Shown here piece after piece: positions 15,085-22,785 of a stretch of DNA of 32,914 bases. The stretch's first letter is position 1. Each line of letters begins with the position of its first letter. Source of the DNA: Rhodobacteraceae bacterium UBA2776 (GTDB lineage Bacteria; Pseudomonadota; Alphaproteobacteria; Rhodobacterales; Rhodobacteraceae); assembly GCA_002352425.1 (NCBI GenBank), contig DEIK01000007.1, forward strand, positions 1 to 32,914, given 5' to 3'. The notes under the pieces are model-generated. The model made no database searches. It was not told the DNA's origin and was given only the letters and a program-made list of their open reading frames with translations. Both the position numbers and the translations under genes were made by a program.

Positions 15085-15907
15085 GAATGACACCCGCGAC
15101 GATCATCGCGACGGCCAAAATCTTACCCCGTGTCATCGGTTCCTTAAAGATCAGCCAACCAATCAGCACCGCAAACAAGATCGAGGTTTCGCGCAGCGCC
15201 GACACCAGCGCAATTGGCGCCACCGTCATTGCCCAAACCGCAATCGCATAGGCCCCATATGACCCCGCGGCGGCAAAGCTGCCATAAACCCAAACCCGCG
15301 GTGCGGCCCGCAGCACGACCGTGCCCTTTAGCGCCATCGAAACAGGTGTGAACACCAACGCATCAAAGATGAAAAGCCAGGCGACATAGCTGACCGCATC
15401 CCCCATCGCGCGCGCGCCCAGCCCGTCGACCAGCGAATAACCCGCCGTGGACATGGCCGAGCCCAAGGCAAACGGCACCAAACGCCGCGATTCACCGTTT
15501 GAAAACACGCCCTGCGCCATCATCAAAATGCCAATGCCCAGCACCGCTATACCACTGTATTCGCGCAGGCTTACAACATCACTTAGGTAGAGCGCCCCGA
15601 CAATCATCACCACCATCGGGGCTGCCCCACGGGCAATCGGATAGACACGGCTCAGATCACCCTGCTCATAGGCGTAGCTTAGGAAAATCTTGTAAAACGA
15701 ATGAAACAGGCCCGATCCCAGCAACCACAGCCAAACCTCGCCTTGAGGCAATGGACGCCCCGCCGCGATCACAATGCCAAACACCGCCTGCACCAACGTC
15801 ATGACCAACATGATGGTCATCTTGTTGCCGCCAATCTTGATGATGGCGTTCCACGAGGCATGTAGCAAAGCTGCTGCCATAATGGACAGGAAAACTGTGG
15901 TGGTCAT
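15071..15907 (-). CDS. EamA/DMT family transporter
   Basis: A 278-residue protein with about ten membrane helices, of the EamA branch of the drug/metabolite transporter superfamily. Two repeats are visible, the first with LLHASWNAIIKIGGNK at the N-terminus (9-24), an unusually conserved loop in this subgroup, and YPIARGAAPMVVMIVGALYL. The second has VSALRETSILFAVLIGWLIF and KEPMTRGKILAVAMIVAGV, the typical terminal EamA pattern. It is not closely similar to the EamA protein upstream of pcs. Its 3' end overlaps pcs by 14 bases on opposite strands. Substrate unknown. Confidence 0.9.
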   Translation of the reverse strand: MTTTVFLSIMAAALLHASWNAIIKIGGNKMTIMLVMTLVQAVFGIVIAAGRPLPQGEVWLWLLGSGLFHSFYKIFLSYAYEQGDLSRVYPIARGAAPMVVMIVGALYLSDVVSLREYSGIAVLGIGILMMAQGVFSNGESRRLVPFALGSAMSTAGYSLVDGLGARAMGDAVSYVAWLFIFDALVFTPVSMALKGTVVLRAAPRVWVYGSFAAAGSYGAYAIAVWAMTVAPIALVSALRETSILFAVLIGWLIFKEPMTRGKILAVAMIVAGVILMRI

Positions 15908-16034
15908 CTATGCCTCGCCGGTTAAACCTGCCAATCAGTGGCCCGATCCCAGTGACGGGTCAATGATCTTTCGCCCCCCCCCGACGAGTTCAAAATGTTT
16001 TCTCACCACCCGGTGCGGCAGAACACAGCACCAT

Positions 16035-16475
16035 TTAAGCCCATGTTTTTTGCAAAGTGATGCCCATGTCATCACTCGCACGTTTCATCTCGAGCGTTAC
16101 GATGCCAAAGGCCTTGGCCCACGCTATTTCCAACCGATCGTTGGATTGTTCTCCAGAAAATTCAACAATGGTTTCCGCAAACACCTCGCAGAACACGTGG
16201 TAATACTGGGCCTTTACGCCCTTTTTCGCATGAATCTCACCCAGCAAAAACAAGTAGGGTTTTAGCGTTTCAGTGTTTTCCAATCCTTTTACGATCATCG
16301 CCAAAACCGCTGTTAACATGTTGCGCTGTTTGTCCAAATCATCCGGAAACAGAATTTTGGTCTGCGGGGCGACCGTGAACAGGCGATGATAAAAACGTCG
16401 TGTTAGGGCTTCTTTATCTTTGGTGGCCAACGAAAAACTATCTTGGATCAGTTCTATTTCGATTTGGGATAACAT
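16035..16475 (-). CDS. Single-domain bacterial haemoglobin (Vgb/flavohaemoglobin-type globin)
   Basis: A 146-residue globin of the flavohaemoglobin/Vitreoscilla type without a reductase domain. Haem-pocket residues are in place: Tyr29 at B10 (RRFYHRLF), Phe43 at CD1 (ILFPDDL), Gln50 at E7 (KQRNML), and proximal His82 at F8 within LGEIHAKKGVKAQYY. Such proteins bind O2 or NO and often take part in NO detoxification or oxygen supply. I start it at ATG 16475, where MLSQIEIELIQDSF gives the usual A helix; the frame runs open to 16550 without resemblance. The upstream DNA is AT-rich and includes the palindromic CAAAATTTG at 16520-16528; no certain NsrR or FNR site was found. Confidence 0.88.
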   Translation of the reverse strand: MLSQIEIELIQDSFSLATKDKEALTRRFYHRLFTVAPQTKILFPDDLDKQRNMLTAVLAMIVKGLENTETLKPYLFLLGEIHAKKGVKAQYYHVFCEVFAETIVEFSGEQSNDRLEIAWAKAFGIVTLEMKRASDDMGITLQKTWA

Positions 16476-16586
16476 GCTAATTCCAATGATTGCGCTTTTG
16501 CGAACCTCTGGGATAACCGCAAAATTTGAACAAAATCTTACGTAGGGCAAATTTTTGTCGATTAGCCGAATAGAGGAGAACCGCCG

Positions 16587-17054
16587 CTAAAGCAGCAGCC
16601 CCGCCGCCCCCTCATGGCGCAGCAATTGCACCTTCAATTCGATGCCGTTTAAGCCGCCGCCATCGCCGGAAAACCCGCCCAACCCATTGGCAGACAGCAC
16701 ACGGTGGCAAGGGATAATCAACGGTATCGGGTTGCCGCCGCAAGCCTGCCCAATCGCTTGGGCGGGGATGTCCAACTTCTTGGAAATATCGCCATAAGTC
16801 ACGGTTTCGCCGAACGGAATGGCCGACATCGCATCACACACGGCCCGCTGGAAATCGCTGCCCTCGACCCGCAAAGGCAGATCAAAACTGGTGCGACTAC
16901 CATCAAAATACTCATAGATTTGCTTGGCCGCCAACCGCAGCAGTTCACCATCGTCATTTCGTTTCGCCCCATTCCAAACCACATGCGTGATCGCCTCGCC
17001 GTTTTCGGTAAGCGTCATCGGGCCAGTCGGTGTGTTGATGGTCAGGCTGGGCAT
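16587..17054 (-). CDS. ogt: Methylated-DNA--protein-cysteine methyltransferase
   Basis: A 155-residue suicide DNA-repair protein that moves the alkyl group from O6-alkylguanine (or O4-alkylthymine) to its own cysteine. The active-site motif IPCHRVL contains Cys116. The DNA-binding helix region FGETVTYGDISKKLDIPAQA and the arginine-finger-type segment AIGQACGGNPIP precede it, and the conserved LGGFSG follows. The N-terminal ribonuclease-like domain is short, as in Ogt. There is no AdaA zinc or AraC domain. The ATG at 17054 gives the natural length; the frame further upstream is the antisense of ileS coding sense in another phase and is rejected. It lies downstream of ileS on the same strand. 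Confidence 0.93.
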   Translation of the reverse strand: MPSLTINTPTGPMTLTENGEAITHVVWNGAKRNDDGELLRLAAKQIYEYFDGSRTSFDLPLRVEGSDFQRAVCDAMSAIPFGETVTYGDISKKLDIPAQAIGQACGGNPIPLIIPCHRVLSANGLGGFSGDGGGLNGIELKVQLLRHEGAAGLLL

Positions 17055-17070
17055 GGCCAGACCTTGCGCG

Positions 17071-17100
17071 AAACGCGGACCCTTCGCAAGGCCCGCGTTT
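17071..17100 (-). terminator. GC-rich hairpin between ileS and ogt
   Basis: Outer stem AAACGCGG / CCGCGTTT (8 bp) encloses an inner CCTT / AAGG pair, just after the ileS stop and before the ogt start. On the minus strand the stem ends in only three T residues, so it may be a partial terminator or an mRNA 3'-end stabiliser. Confidence 0.5.
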
Positions 17101-17106
17101 ATTCGT

Positions 17107-20034
17107 TTAGCCCAGTGCGTCGTTACAACGCCCGCAAACATCATCGTGGCTGTGCAGGCCAACGTCCGGCAGAATTTTCCAGCAGCGTTGACATTTCTGC
17201 CCTTCAGCGCGTTCAAACTCCACGCCCACACCCTCAACCTCGGGCAAACGGAACGCCGCATCGGGGATCGGGTCCGCCGACAAGCGAATGTCCGAGGTGA
17301 TGCAGATATCCGCGAAATCCACCGATTTGGCAGCCGCCAGCATCTCGGCATCACGGATATGAACGGTTGGTGCCGCCTCAAGGCTGGCCCCAATCACCTT
17401 TTCCGTCCGTTTGATTTCAATCGCGCCATTGACGACACGGCGCACTTTGCGCACCGTTGCCCATTTCGCTGCCAACTCGGTGTCCAGCCAGTTGGCGGGC
17501 GTCGCTGTGAAATCTTCGAGGTGTACAGAAACATCCTCACCCGCGTGACGCTCCAGCCAGACCTCTTCCATTGTGAAAGTCAGGATCGGCGCCAACCATT
17601 TGGTCAGGCGGTTATGTAAGATATCCAACACGGTCAGCGCCGCACGACTGGTTTCGCCGTCGCCATCACAATAAAGCGCGTCCTTGCGGATATCGAAGTA
17701 GAACGCCGACAAATCCAGCGTGGCAAAATCGAACAAAGCGCGGAATACGCCTTGGAAGTCGTAAGCCGCGTAACCGTCGCGCACCACTTGATCCAGCTCA
17801 GCCAAACGGTGCAGTACCCAGCGCTCTAACTCAGGCATACCCGCTGGTTCAACCGCATTGGCCGGATCAAAATCCGCCAGCGAGCCCAGCATAAACCGCA
17901 TGGTGTTGCGCAAACGGCGATAGCTGTCGGCAACACCTTTCAGGATTTCGGGACCGATGCGCTGATCATTGGTAAAGTCCACCTGTGCCACCCAAAGGCG
18001 CAAAATATCCGCGCCATATTGATTGACGACAGTTTCAGGTACGATGGTGTTGCCCAACGATTTGGACATCTTCATGCCCTTTTCATCCAGCGTGAACCCA
18101 TGCGTCAAAACACCCCGATAAGGCGCACGACCAATGGTGCCACAGGCCTGCAACATCGAGGAATGGAACCAACCGCGATGCTGATCCGTCCCCTCAAGGT
18201 ACAGATCCGCGATGCCATCCTCGGAGCCATCGGGGCGATCACGCAGAACAAAGGCGTGGGTTGAGCCACTGTCAAACCAAACGTCCAAAATATCCATGAC
18301 CTGATTGAAAGCAGCCGGATCGACGATGCCCTCCAAGAACCGCTCTTTGGCGCCGTCCTTGTACCACGCATCCGCGCCCTCGACCTCAAAGGCGGCCGTG
18401 ATGCGGGCATTAACCTCTTCATTGCGCAGCAAGAAATCCTCGTCTGTTGGCGTCGCCCCGACCTTGGTGAAACAGGTCAGCGGCACACCCCATGCGCGTT
18501 GCCGCGACAGCACCCAATCGGGCCGCGCTTCGATCATGCTGAACAGACGGTTGCGGCCCTTTTCGGGGGTCCAAGTCACCAGCTCGTCAATGCTGCGCAA
18601 AGCGCGCTCGCGGATCGTGGTGCCATAAGTGTCTTGGCCATCATTCACAGGTTTATCGACAGCTGCGAACCATTGCGGCGTGTTGCGATAGATGATCGGT
18701 GCTTTGGAACGCCATGAATGCGGATAGCTGTGCTTGATCTTGCCACGCGCCAGTAGCCCGCCAACCTCGGCCAGCTTGGACATCACGGCAGCGTTCGCGT
18801 CGCCCTCCCAATTGCCCTTTTTGGCCTTTGCCCGCAGAATGCGCTTGCCACCAAAAAACGGCAGGTCTTCGCGGAATGTGCCATCATCCATCACGTTATA
18901 GGTGATAACCTGCTGCAACATGTTCAGATCACGGTAGAGCTCGAACTCCTCCATACCGTGGGACGGTGCGCAATGCACAAAACCGGTGCCCTCTTCGTCG
19001 GTGACGAAATCAGCAGCGCGGAAATCACGCAGATCGTCCCATTCGCCATTGCCACCTTCGGCTCCGGCCAACGGGTGGCTCAACGAAAGGCCCGCCAACT
19101 CATCCGCAGGCACATCGCGCACGCGGGTCCACATGTTGTCGTCAAGACGCGCACGGGCAAACACATCTGCGGCCAGCTTGTCCGCCAGCAAGAACCGCTC
19201 GCCCACCTCGGCCCAGCATTCGTCCGGTGTCGAGGTGACTTCATAAAGGCCATAAGAATAATCTGCGCCGTAAACGACAGCCTTGTTGGACGGGATGGTC
19301 CATGGCGTCGTGGTCCAGATCACCACCTTCGCGCCAGACAAGTCACCCTCGGTGGCAACCGCGAACTTCACCCAAATCGTAAAGCTCTCTTTGTCGTGGT
19401 ACTCGACCTCGGCCTCGGCCAGCGCGGTTTCCTCAACCGGTGACCACATCACAGGCTTACTGCCTTGATACAACGTCCCGTTCATCAGGAATTTCTGGAA
19501 CTCCTCGGCGATCACCCGTTCGGCGTGGAAATTCATTGTCAGATAGGGATCAGCCCAGTTGCCAGTGATGCCCAAGCGTTTGAATTCTTCGCGCTGGATA
19601 TCAACCCAGCCCGCAGCAAACTCACGGCATTCCTGCCGGAACTCGACAACATCCACGGCGTCTTTATCCTGACCCTTTTCGCGGTACTTTTCCTCGATCT
19701 TCCATTCGATCGGCAAGCCGTGGCAATCCCAACCCGGAATGTAGCGCGCATCGCGGCCCATCATTTGCTGGCTGCGCACAATCATATCTTTCAGGATTTT
19801 GTTCAACGCGTGACCGATGTGCAGATTGCCGTTCGCATAAGGCGGACCATCATGCAGGGTAAAGGGTTTGCGACCTGCCGCCGTGTCGCGCAGACGGTCA
19901 TAAACGCCAATGCGCGCCCAGCGCTCCAGCCATTCAGGCTCGCGTTTGGGCAAGCCCGCGCGCATCGGGAAATCGGTTTTCGGCAGGTTCAAAGTGGATT
20001 TATAATCGGGGGTGTCAGGCGTATCGGCGCACAT
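17107..20034 (-). CDS. ileS: Isoleucyl-tRNA synthetase
   Basis: IleS charges tRNA-Ile and proofreads valine. The protein of about 975 residues shows the class I HIGH motif in PYANGNLHIGHALNKILKD (HIGH at 72-75) and the CP1 editing domain with the tract WTTTPWTIPSN. The KMSKS motif is in DEKGMKMSKSLGNTI, followed by an anticodon-binding domain with WLERH. The C-terminal zinc site CQRCWKILPDVG...VCGRCNDAL is complete with four cysteines. This is the bacterial IleS1-like form. An ATG at 20043 lies three codons upstream, but AAGG would then touch it; at 20034 the same AAGG is spaced 9 bases, so I prefer 20034. Confidence 0.97.
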   Translation of the reverse strand: MCADTPDTPDYKSTLNLPKTDFPMRAGLPKREPEWLERWARIGVYDRLRDTAAGRKPFTLHDGPPYANGNLHIGHALNKILKDMIVRSQQMMGRDARYIPGWDCHGLPIEWKIEEKYREKGQDKDAVDVVEFRQECREFAAGWVDIQREEFKRLGITGNWADPYLTMNFHAERVIAEEFQKFLMNGTLYQGSKPVMWSPVEETALAEAEVEYHDKESFTIWVKFAVATEGDLSGAKVVIWTTTPWTIPSNKAVVYGADYSYGLYEVTSTPDECWAEVGERFLLADKLAADVFARARLDDNMWTRVRDVPADELAGLSLSHPLAGAEGGNGEWDDLRDFRAADFVTDEEGTGFVHCAPSHGMEEFELYRDLNMLQQVITYNVMDDGTFREDLPFFGGKRILRAKAKKGNWEGDANAAVMSKLAEVGGLLARGKIKHSYPHSWRSKAPIIYRNTPQWFAAVDKPVNDGQDTYGTTIRERALRSIDELVTWTPEKGRNRLFSMIEARPDWVLSRQRAWGVPLTCFTKVGATPTDEDFLLRNEEVNARITAAFEVEGADAWYKDGAKERFLEGIVDPAAFNQVMDILDVWFDSGSTHAFVLRDRPDGSEDGIADLYLEGTDQHRGWFHSSMLQACGTIGRAPYRGVLTHGFTLDEKGMKMSKSLGNTIVPETVVNQYGADILRLWVAQVDFTNDQRIGPEILKGVADSYRRLRNTMRFMLGSLADFDPANAVEPAGMPELERWVLHRLAELDQVVRDGYAAYDFQGVFRALFDFATLDLSAFYFDIRKDALYCDGDGETSRAALTVLDILHNRLTKWLAPILTFTMEEVWLERHAGEDVSVHLEDFTATPANWLDTELAAKWATVRKVRRVVNGAIEIKRTEKVIGASLEAAPTVHIRDAEMLAAAKSVDFADICITSDIRLSADPIPDAAFRLPEVEGVGVEFERAEGQKCQRCWKILPDVGLHSHDDVCGRCNDALG

Positions 20035-20116
20035 AGGTGGCATCCTTAGGGTAGGGAATTCTAATGGGTGAAGGGCGGCGCGACCACGTCATGCACCTTG
20101 TCCCGACGGCTCTGGT

Positions 20117-20167
20117 TCAGAGCGCCGGGCACGTAATTCGAATTATGGCCGCGAATATGCTGTTCAT
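20117..20167 (-). other. Ile-rich mini reading frame and stem-loop in the ileS leader
   Basis: The 168-base gap upstream of ileS contains a 16-codon minus-strand frame, MNSIFAAIIRITCPAL, with four isoleucines, two of them the rare codon ATA. A perfect 6-bp stem-loop GCTCTG-GTT-CAGAGC lies at its 3' end (20109-20123). This resembles an attenuation leader, but there is no clear ribosome site before its ATG, so it is only a possibility. The promoters for ileS and the divergent monooxygenase must also lie here. Confidence 0.25.
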
Positions 20168-20202
20168 GGGGGTGTTATAGGCGCACAAAGTGGTATCGTA
20201 AA

Positions 20203-21396
20203 GTGGTGTGGAAAAAGACAGGTATCAAGTTGGACATTGCAATTGCAGGGGCTGGAATTGGCGGGCTGGCCGCCGCCGCATTGTTGGCGGGCGACGGGCA
20301 TCATGTGGTGGTGTTCGATCAGTTCGAAAAACCGCTGCCGGTGGGCTCGGGTCTGGTAATTCAACCGGTTGGCCAAGACGTGTTGGCAGAGATCGGCGCG
20401 CTTGACGATGCCGTGGCAACTGGCCGACCGATCAACCGGATGCTGGGTCATGAGGCCGACAGCGGGCGCGCTGTTTTGGACGTACTCTATGATCGCGGGG
20501 CGAGTGGCGCTTTTGGATTGGCAATCCACCGCGCGGCGCTGTTCAATGCAATCCACAAGACTGTTGTCCGACAGGGCGTTCAGATTGTACCCAACGCCGA
20601 GGTCATGGCGGCCGACGCGGGGTATCTATCGCTGGCTGATGGGCGCCGCGAAGGCCCTTTCGATCTGATTGTCGACGCCAGCGGCACCAGTTCACACCTG
20701 TCACCGTTAAAGGGTCGCGCCCTGCCCTACGGCGCGATTTGGGGCACGGTGGATTGGCCCGCCGCTGCCGCATTGCCAACCGATAGGCTGATGCAGAAAT
20801 ACCGCCGCGCTGATCGGATGATCGGGGTGATGCCGATTGGCACACCCGATCTGGAGGGCGCCCAAAAGGCTGCAATCTTTTGGTCGATGAGGCGAAATGG
20901 TAATGAGGATTGGCTGGCAGCGGGGTTAGACGCGTGGAAAGACGAGGCCCGCAGCCTGTGGCCTGATTTCGTGCCGTTTCTAGAGCAAATCACCGACCCT
21001 GCCCAAATGACCATGGCCCGTTATAGCCACGGCACCCTGCGCAAACCCTATGGCGATGGCTTGGCCATCATCGGCGATGCCGCGCATCGCGCCAGCCCGC
21101 AACTGGGCCAAGGGGCGAATATGGCCTTGCTGGATGCGCTAGCGCTGCGACAAGCCTTGCGCATTGCAAAGGGGCACGCCGCGCTCAAGCTCTATGCAAA
21201 AGCACGGCGCTGGCATGTGCGCAGCTACCAGATCATGAGCCATTTGTTCACGCCGCAATACCAATCTGACAGTCGCATTTTGCCGGTCTTGCGCGATCGT
21301 GTGCTGTTCCCGCTCTCGACAATCCCGCCGATCCCGCACCTTTTAACGCGTTTGGTGTCTGGCACCCTGCTGCCGCCTTTGGGCCGTTTGAAGTAA
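20203..21396 (+). CDS. FAD-dependent monooxygenase (PHBH-fold, UbiH/aromatic hydroxylase-like)
   Basis: A flavoprotein of up to 397 residues of the group A monooxygenase type. The N-terminal dinucleotide-binding motif is DIAIAGAGIGGLAAAALLA (about 11-29), with the Asp of VVVFDQF at the ribose position. The DG-type motif is seen as FDLIVDASGTSSHL, and the FAD-phosphate motif is GDGLAIIGDAAHRASPQLGQ followed by GANMALLDALAL. The substrate (perhaps an aromatic or other small molecule) is not evident. Start choice is uncertain: GTG at 20203 or 20206, or TTG at 20230, which has an AGG 7 bases before it and begins right at DIAIAGAGIGG. It is divergent from ileS. Confidence 0.88.
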   Translation: MVWKKTGIKLDIAIAGAGIGGLAAAALLAGDGHHVVVFDQFEKPLPVGSGLVIQPVGQDVLAEIGALDDAVATGRPINRMLGHEADSGRAVLDVLYDRGASGAFGLAIHRAALFNAIHKTVVRQGVQIVPNAEVMAADAGYLSLADGRREGPFDLIVDASGTSSHLSPLKGRALPYGAIWGTVDWPAAAALPTDRLMQKYRRADRMIGVMPIGTPDLEGAQKAAIFWSMRRNGNEDWLAAGLDAWKDEARSLWPDFVPFLEQITDPAQMTMARYSHGTLRKPYGDGLAIIGDAAHRASPQLGQGANMALLDALALRQALRIAKGHAALKLYAKARRWHVRSYQIMSHLFTPQYQSDSRILPVLRDRVLFPLSTIPPIPHLLTRLVSGTLLPPLGRLK

Positions 21397-21404
21397 CCGC
21401 TCAT

Positions 21405-21420
21405 CGCCCCCGTGCGGGCG
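21405..21420. repeat. GC-rich stem-loop after the monooxygenase gene
   Basis: CGCCC / GGGCG with a six-base loop, the first of several short inverted repeats in the 159-base gap before the globin gene (21397-21555). A second imperfect stem involves GCAAGCGG / CCGCTT at about 21461-21478. No T-run follows. The stretch looks like an intergenic repeat or a decayed sequence rather than a gene. Confidence 0.3.
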
Positions 21421-21555
21421 CTCCTCGCTCGGGACACAGCAAGAAGCCTTGTAAAGGGCGGCAAGCGGGCCGCTTCCTTGCGACAAAGCAACCCGTTTCG
21501 CCATCGACCAAAACCACCTATCAATCATCAAAGACCAATAAAAAGGCCGCCCACC

Positions 21556-21963
21556 ATGTCTGCACTGCCCCCCCGTTTCCCGATCACCGCCGAACAAATC
21601 GAGCAGGTGACCACCCGCTTTTACGCTGGCATCCGCAAACACCCCACCTTGGGGCCAGTCTTTGCCAATCACGTCACCGATTGGCCCGGACATGAAGCCA
21701 AGATCGCCGGTTTTTGGCGCAACGCCATCCTGATGGAGCGCAGTTATGACGGCAATCCCATGCAGGCCCATATGCGGGCTGGCGATGTGCGGGTCGACCA
21801 TTTCAAGGACTGGTTAGCACTGTTTGACGAGGTGCTAACAACCACCCTGCCGACGGAACCCGCCACCGCATGGTCCGCCCTTGCCCACCGCATTGGCGCG
21901 GGCTTAAGCATGGGGGTTCGCGATGTAACTCAACCTGCAGGGGCCGTGCCGAACCTCGGTTAA
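21556..21963 (+). CDS. Group III truncated haemoglobin
   Basis: A 135-residue globin of the truncated group III type. The pattern RFYAGIRKHPTLGPVFANHV, then DWPGHEAKIAGFWRNAIL, then YDGNPMQAHM and DHFKDWLALF is typical. His46 (WPGHEAK) is the likely distal residue at E7, and His72 (MQAHM) the likely proximal haem ligand. Members of this group bind O2 and NO; the best-known one, Ctb of Campylobacter, is controlled by nitrosative stress. The ATG at 21556 has AAGG 9 bases upstream. The frame extends upstream to 21412, but that segment shows no resemblance. The gene ends 3 bases before the convergent dioxygenase stop. Confidence 0.9.
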   Translation: MSALPPRFPITAEQIEQVTTRFYAGIRKHPTLGPVFANHVTDWPGHEAKIAGFWRNAILMERSYDGNPMQAHMRAGDVRVDHFKDWLALFDEVLTTTLPTEPATAWSALAHRIGAGLSMGVRDVTQPAGAVPNLG

Positions 21964-21966
21964 GCT

Positions 21967-22746
21967 TTAGCCGATGCGCCCATAAAATGTCATCTGCGCA
22001 GCCTCGGACAAGGCCACACCGGGAGTTGAATTATAGGCCAATACCGCCAACATCCGCGCCTTCTCACCCTCATTGGGGGCCACACGGTGGATCGAGTTTC
22101 GACCACGGAAAAACACCATAGTGCCCGCATCGACCACCAACTGCTCAACAGCGGTCTGCCCGTCCAAAATCGCGTTAACCGCCTCAAAGCTCATCTCGCC
22201 CGCATCCGCATCCCGAACATCAGTGACATATTCAAATGCCCCGCCTTTTTCAGGCGCCTGAACCATCAAGGTGATTGCGAATGAGGAATTGTCAAAATGC
22301 CAACCCAATTCCTGGCCCATCTCGGCAAAATGCAGATTGATCGACGACAATGGGTCGGCATACTCATACAACGCCTCCTCGCCCAGTACGGCACGTAAAA
22401 AGACACGGAACTCCGGCGCGTCATACAAAGCCCGCAACGGCGATTCCTTCGGAATCAGATCATCCGTGATGCACCCTTTGGACGACGTTACCATCCGGTT
22501 GCGGGCATGGTCCGGCGCATATTCAGGGTCCGGTGGGCTAAGGTAAACCGTGTGCTGTTCAGTCTTGGCATAGACGCTGTCGCGGTTCGCCTGCCCCTCG
22601 GCAGCAATGGCCTTGATTGCCGAAGGCAACGTAAACCCCGGCATGACAAACACACCTGCTTCATTGAACCTGTCTCGACAAGCGATTTGGAAGGTTGGAT
22701 CCGTGATCGGGTAGGCTTGTAAATCAATTAAATTTTCAAGTTCCAC
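21967..22746 (-). CDS. Fe(II)/2-oxoglutarate dioxygenase of the HalD/BesD-like family, HxD type
   Basis: A 259-residue cupin-fold oxygenase related to the HalD/BesD amino-acid halogenase family and to phytanoyl-CoA-type enzymes. The facial triad is His150 and Asp152 (ELGWHFDNSSFAITLMVQ) and His220 (RNSIHRVAP). Arg231, in GEKARMLAVLAYNSTPG, is the expected 2-oxoglutarate-binding residue. True halogenases of this family have Gly instead of the acidic residue, so this one should hydroxylate or otherwise oxidise, not chlorinate. Substrate unknown, probably a small free amino acid or similar. I start it at GTG 22746, which has AAAGGG 8 bases upstream; a TTG at 22776 lies further back. It ends tail-to-tail with the globin gene. 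Confidence 0.78.
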   Translation of the reverse strand: MELENLIDLQAYPITDPTFQIACRDRFNEAGVFVMPGFTLPSAIKAIAAEGQANRDSVYAKTEQHTVYLSPPDPEYAPDHARNRMVTSSKGCITDDLIPKESPLRALYDAPEFRVFLRAVLGEEALYEYADPLSSINLHFAEMGQELGWHFDNSSFAITLMVQAPEKGGAFEYVTDVRDADAGEMSFEAVNAILDGQTAVEQLVVDAGTMVFFRGRNSIHRVAPNEGEKARMLAVLAYNSTPGVALSEAAQMTFYGRIG

Positions 22747-22785
22747 GGCTGTCGCCCTTTCATTTTTTACAAGCAATACAGCCGC

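Noticed and set aside
20045..20175. Minus-strand frame containing HNSNYVPGALNQSRRDK upstream of ileS
   Set aside because: It reads like protein but has no start codon between its flanking stops and no recognisable family.
21412..21555. N-terminal extension of the truncated globin
   Set aside because: The extra 48 residues are basic and non-homologous, and ATG 21556 gives the family length with a ribosome site.
21967..22746. Call as an amino-acid halogenase
   Set aside because: The triad keeps Asp152; halogenases of this family need Gly or Ala there to bind chloride.
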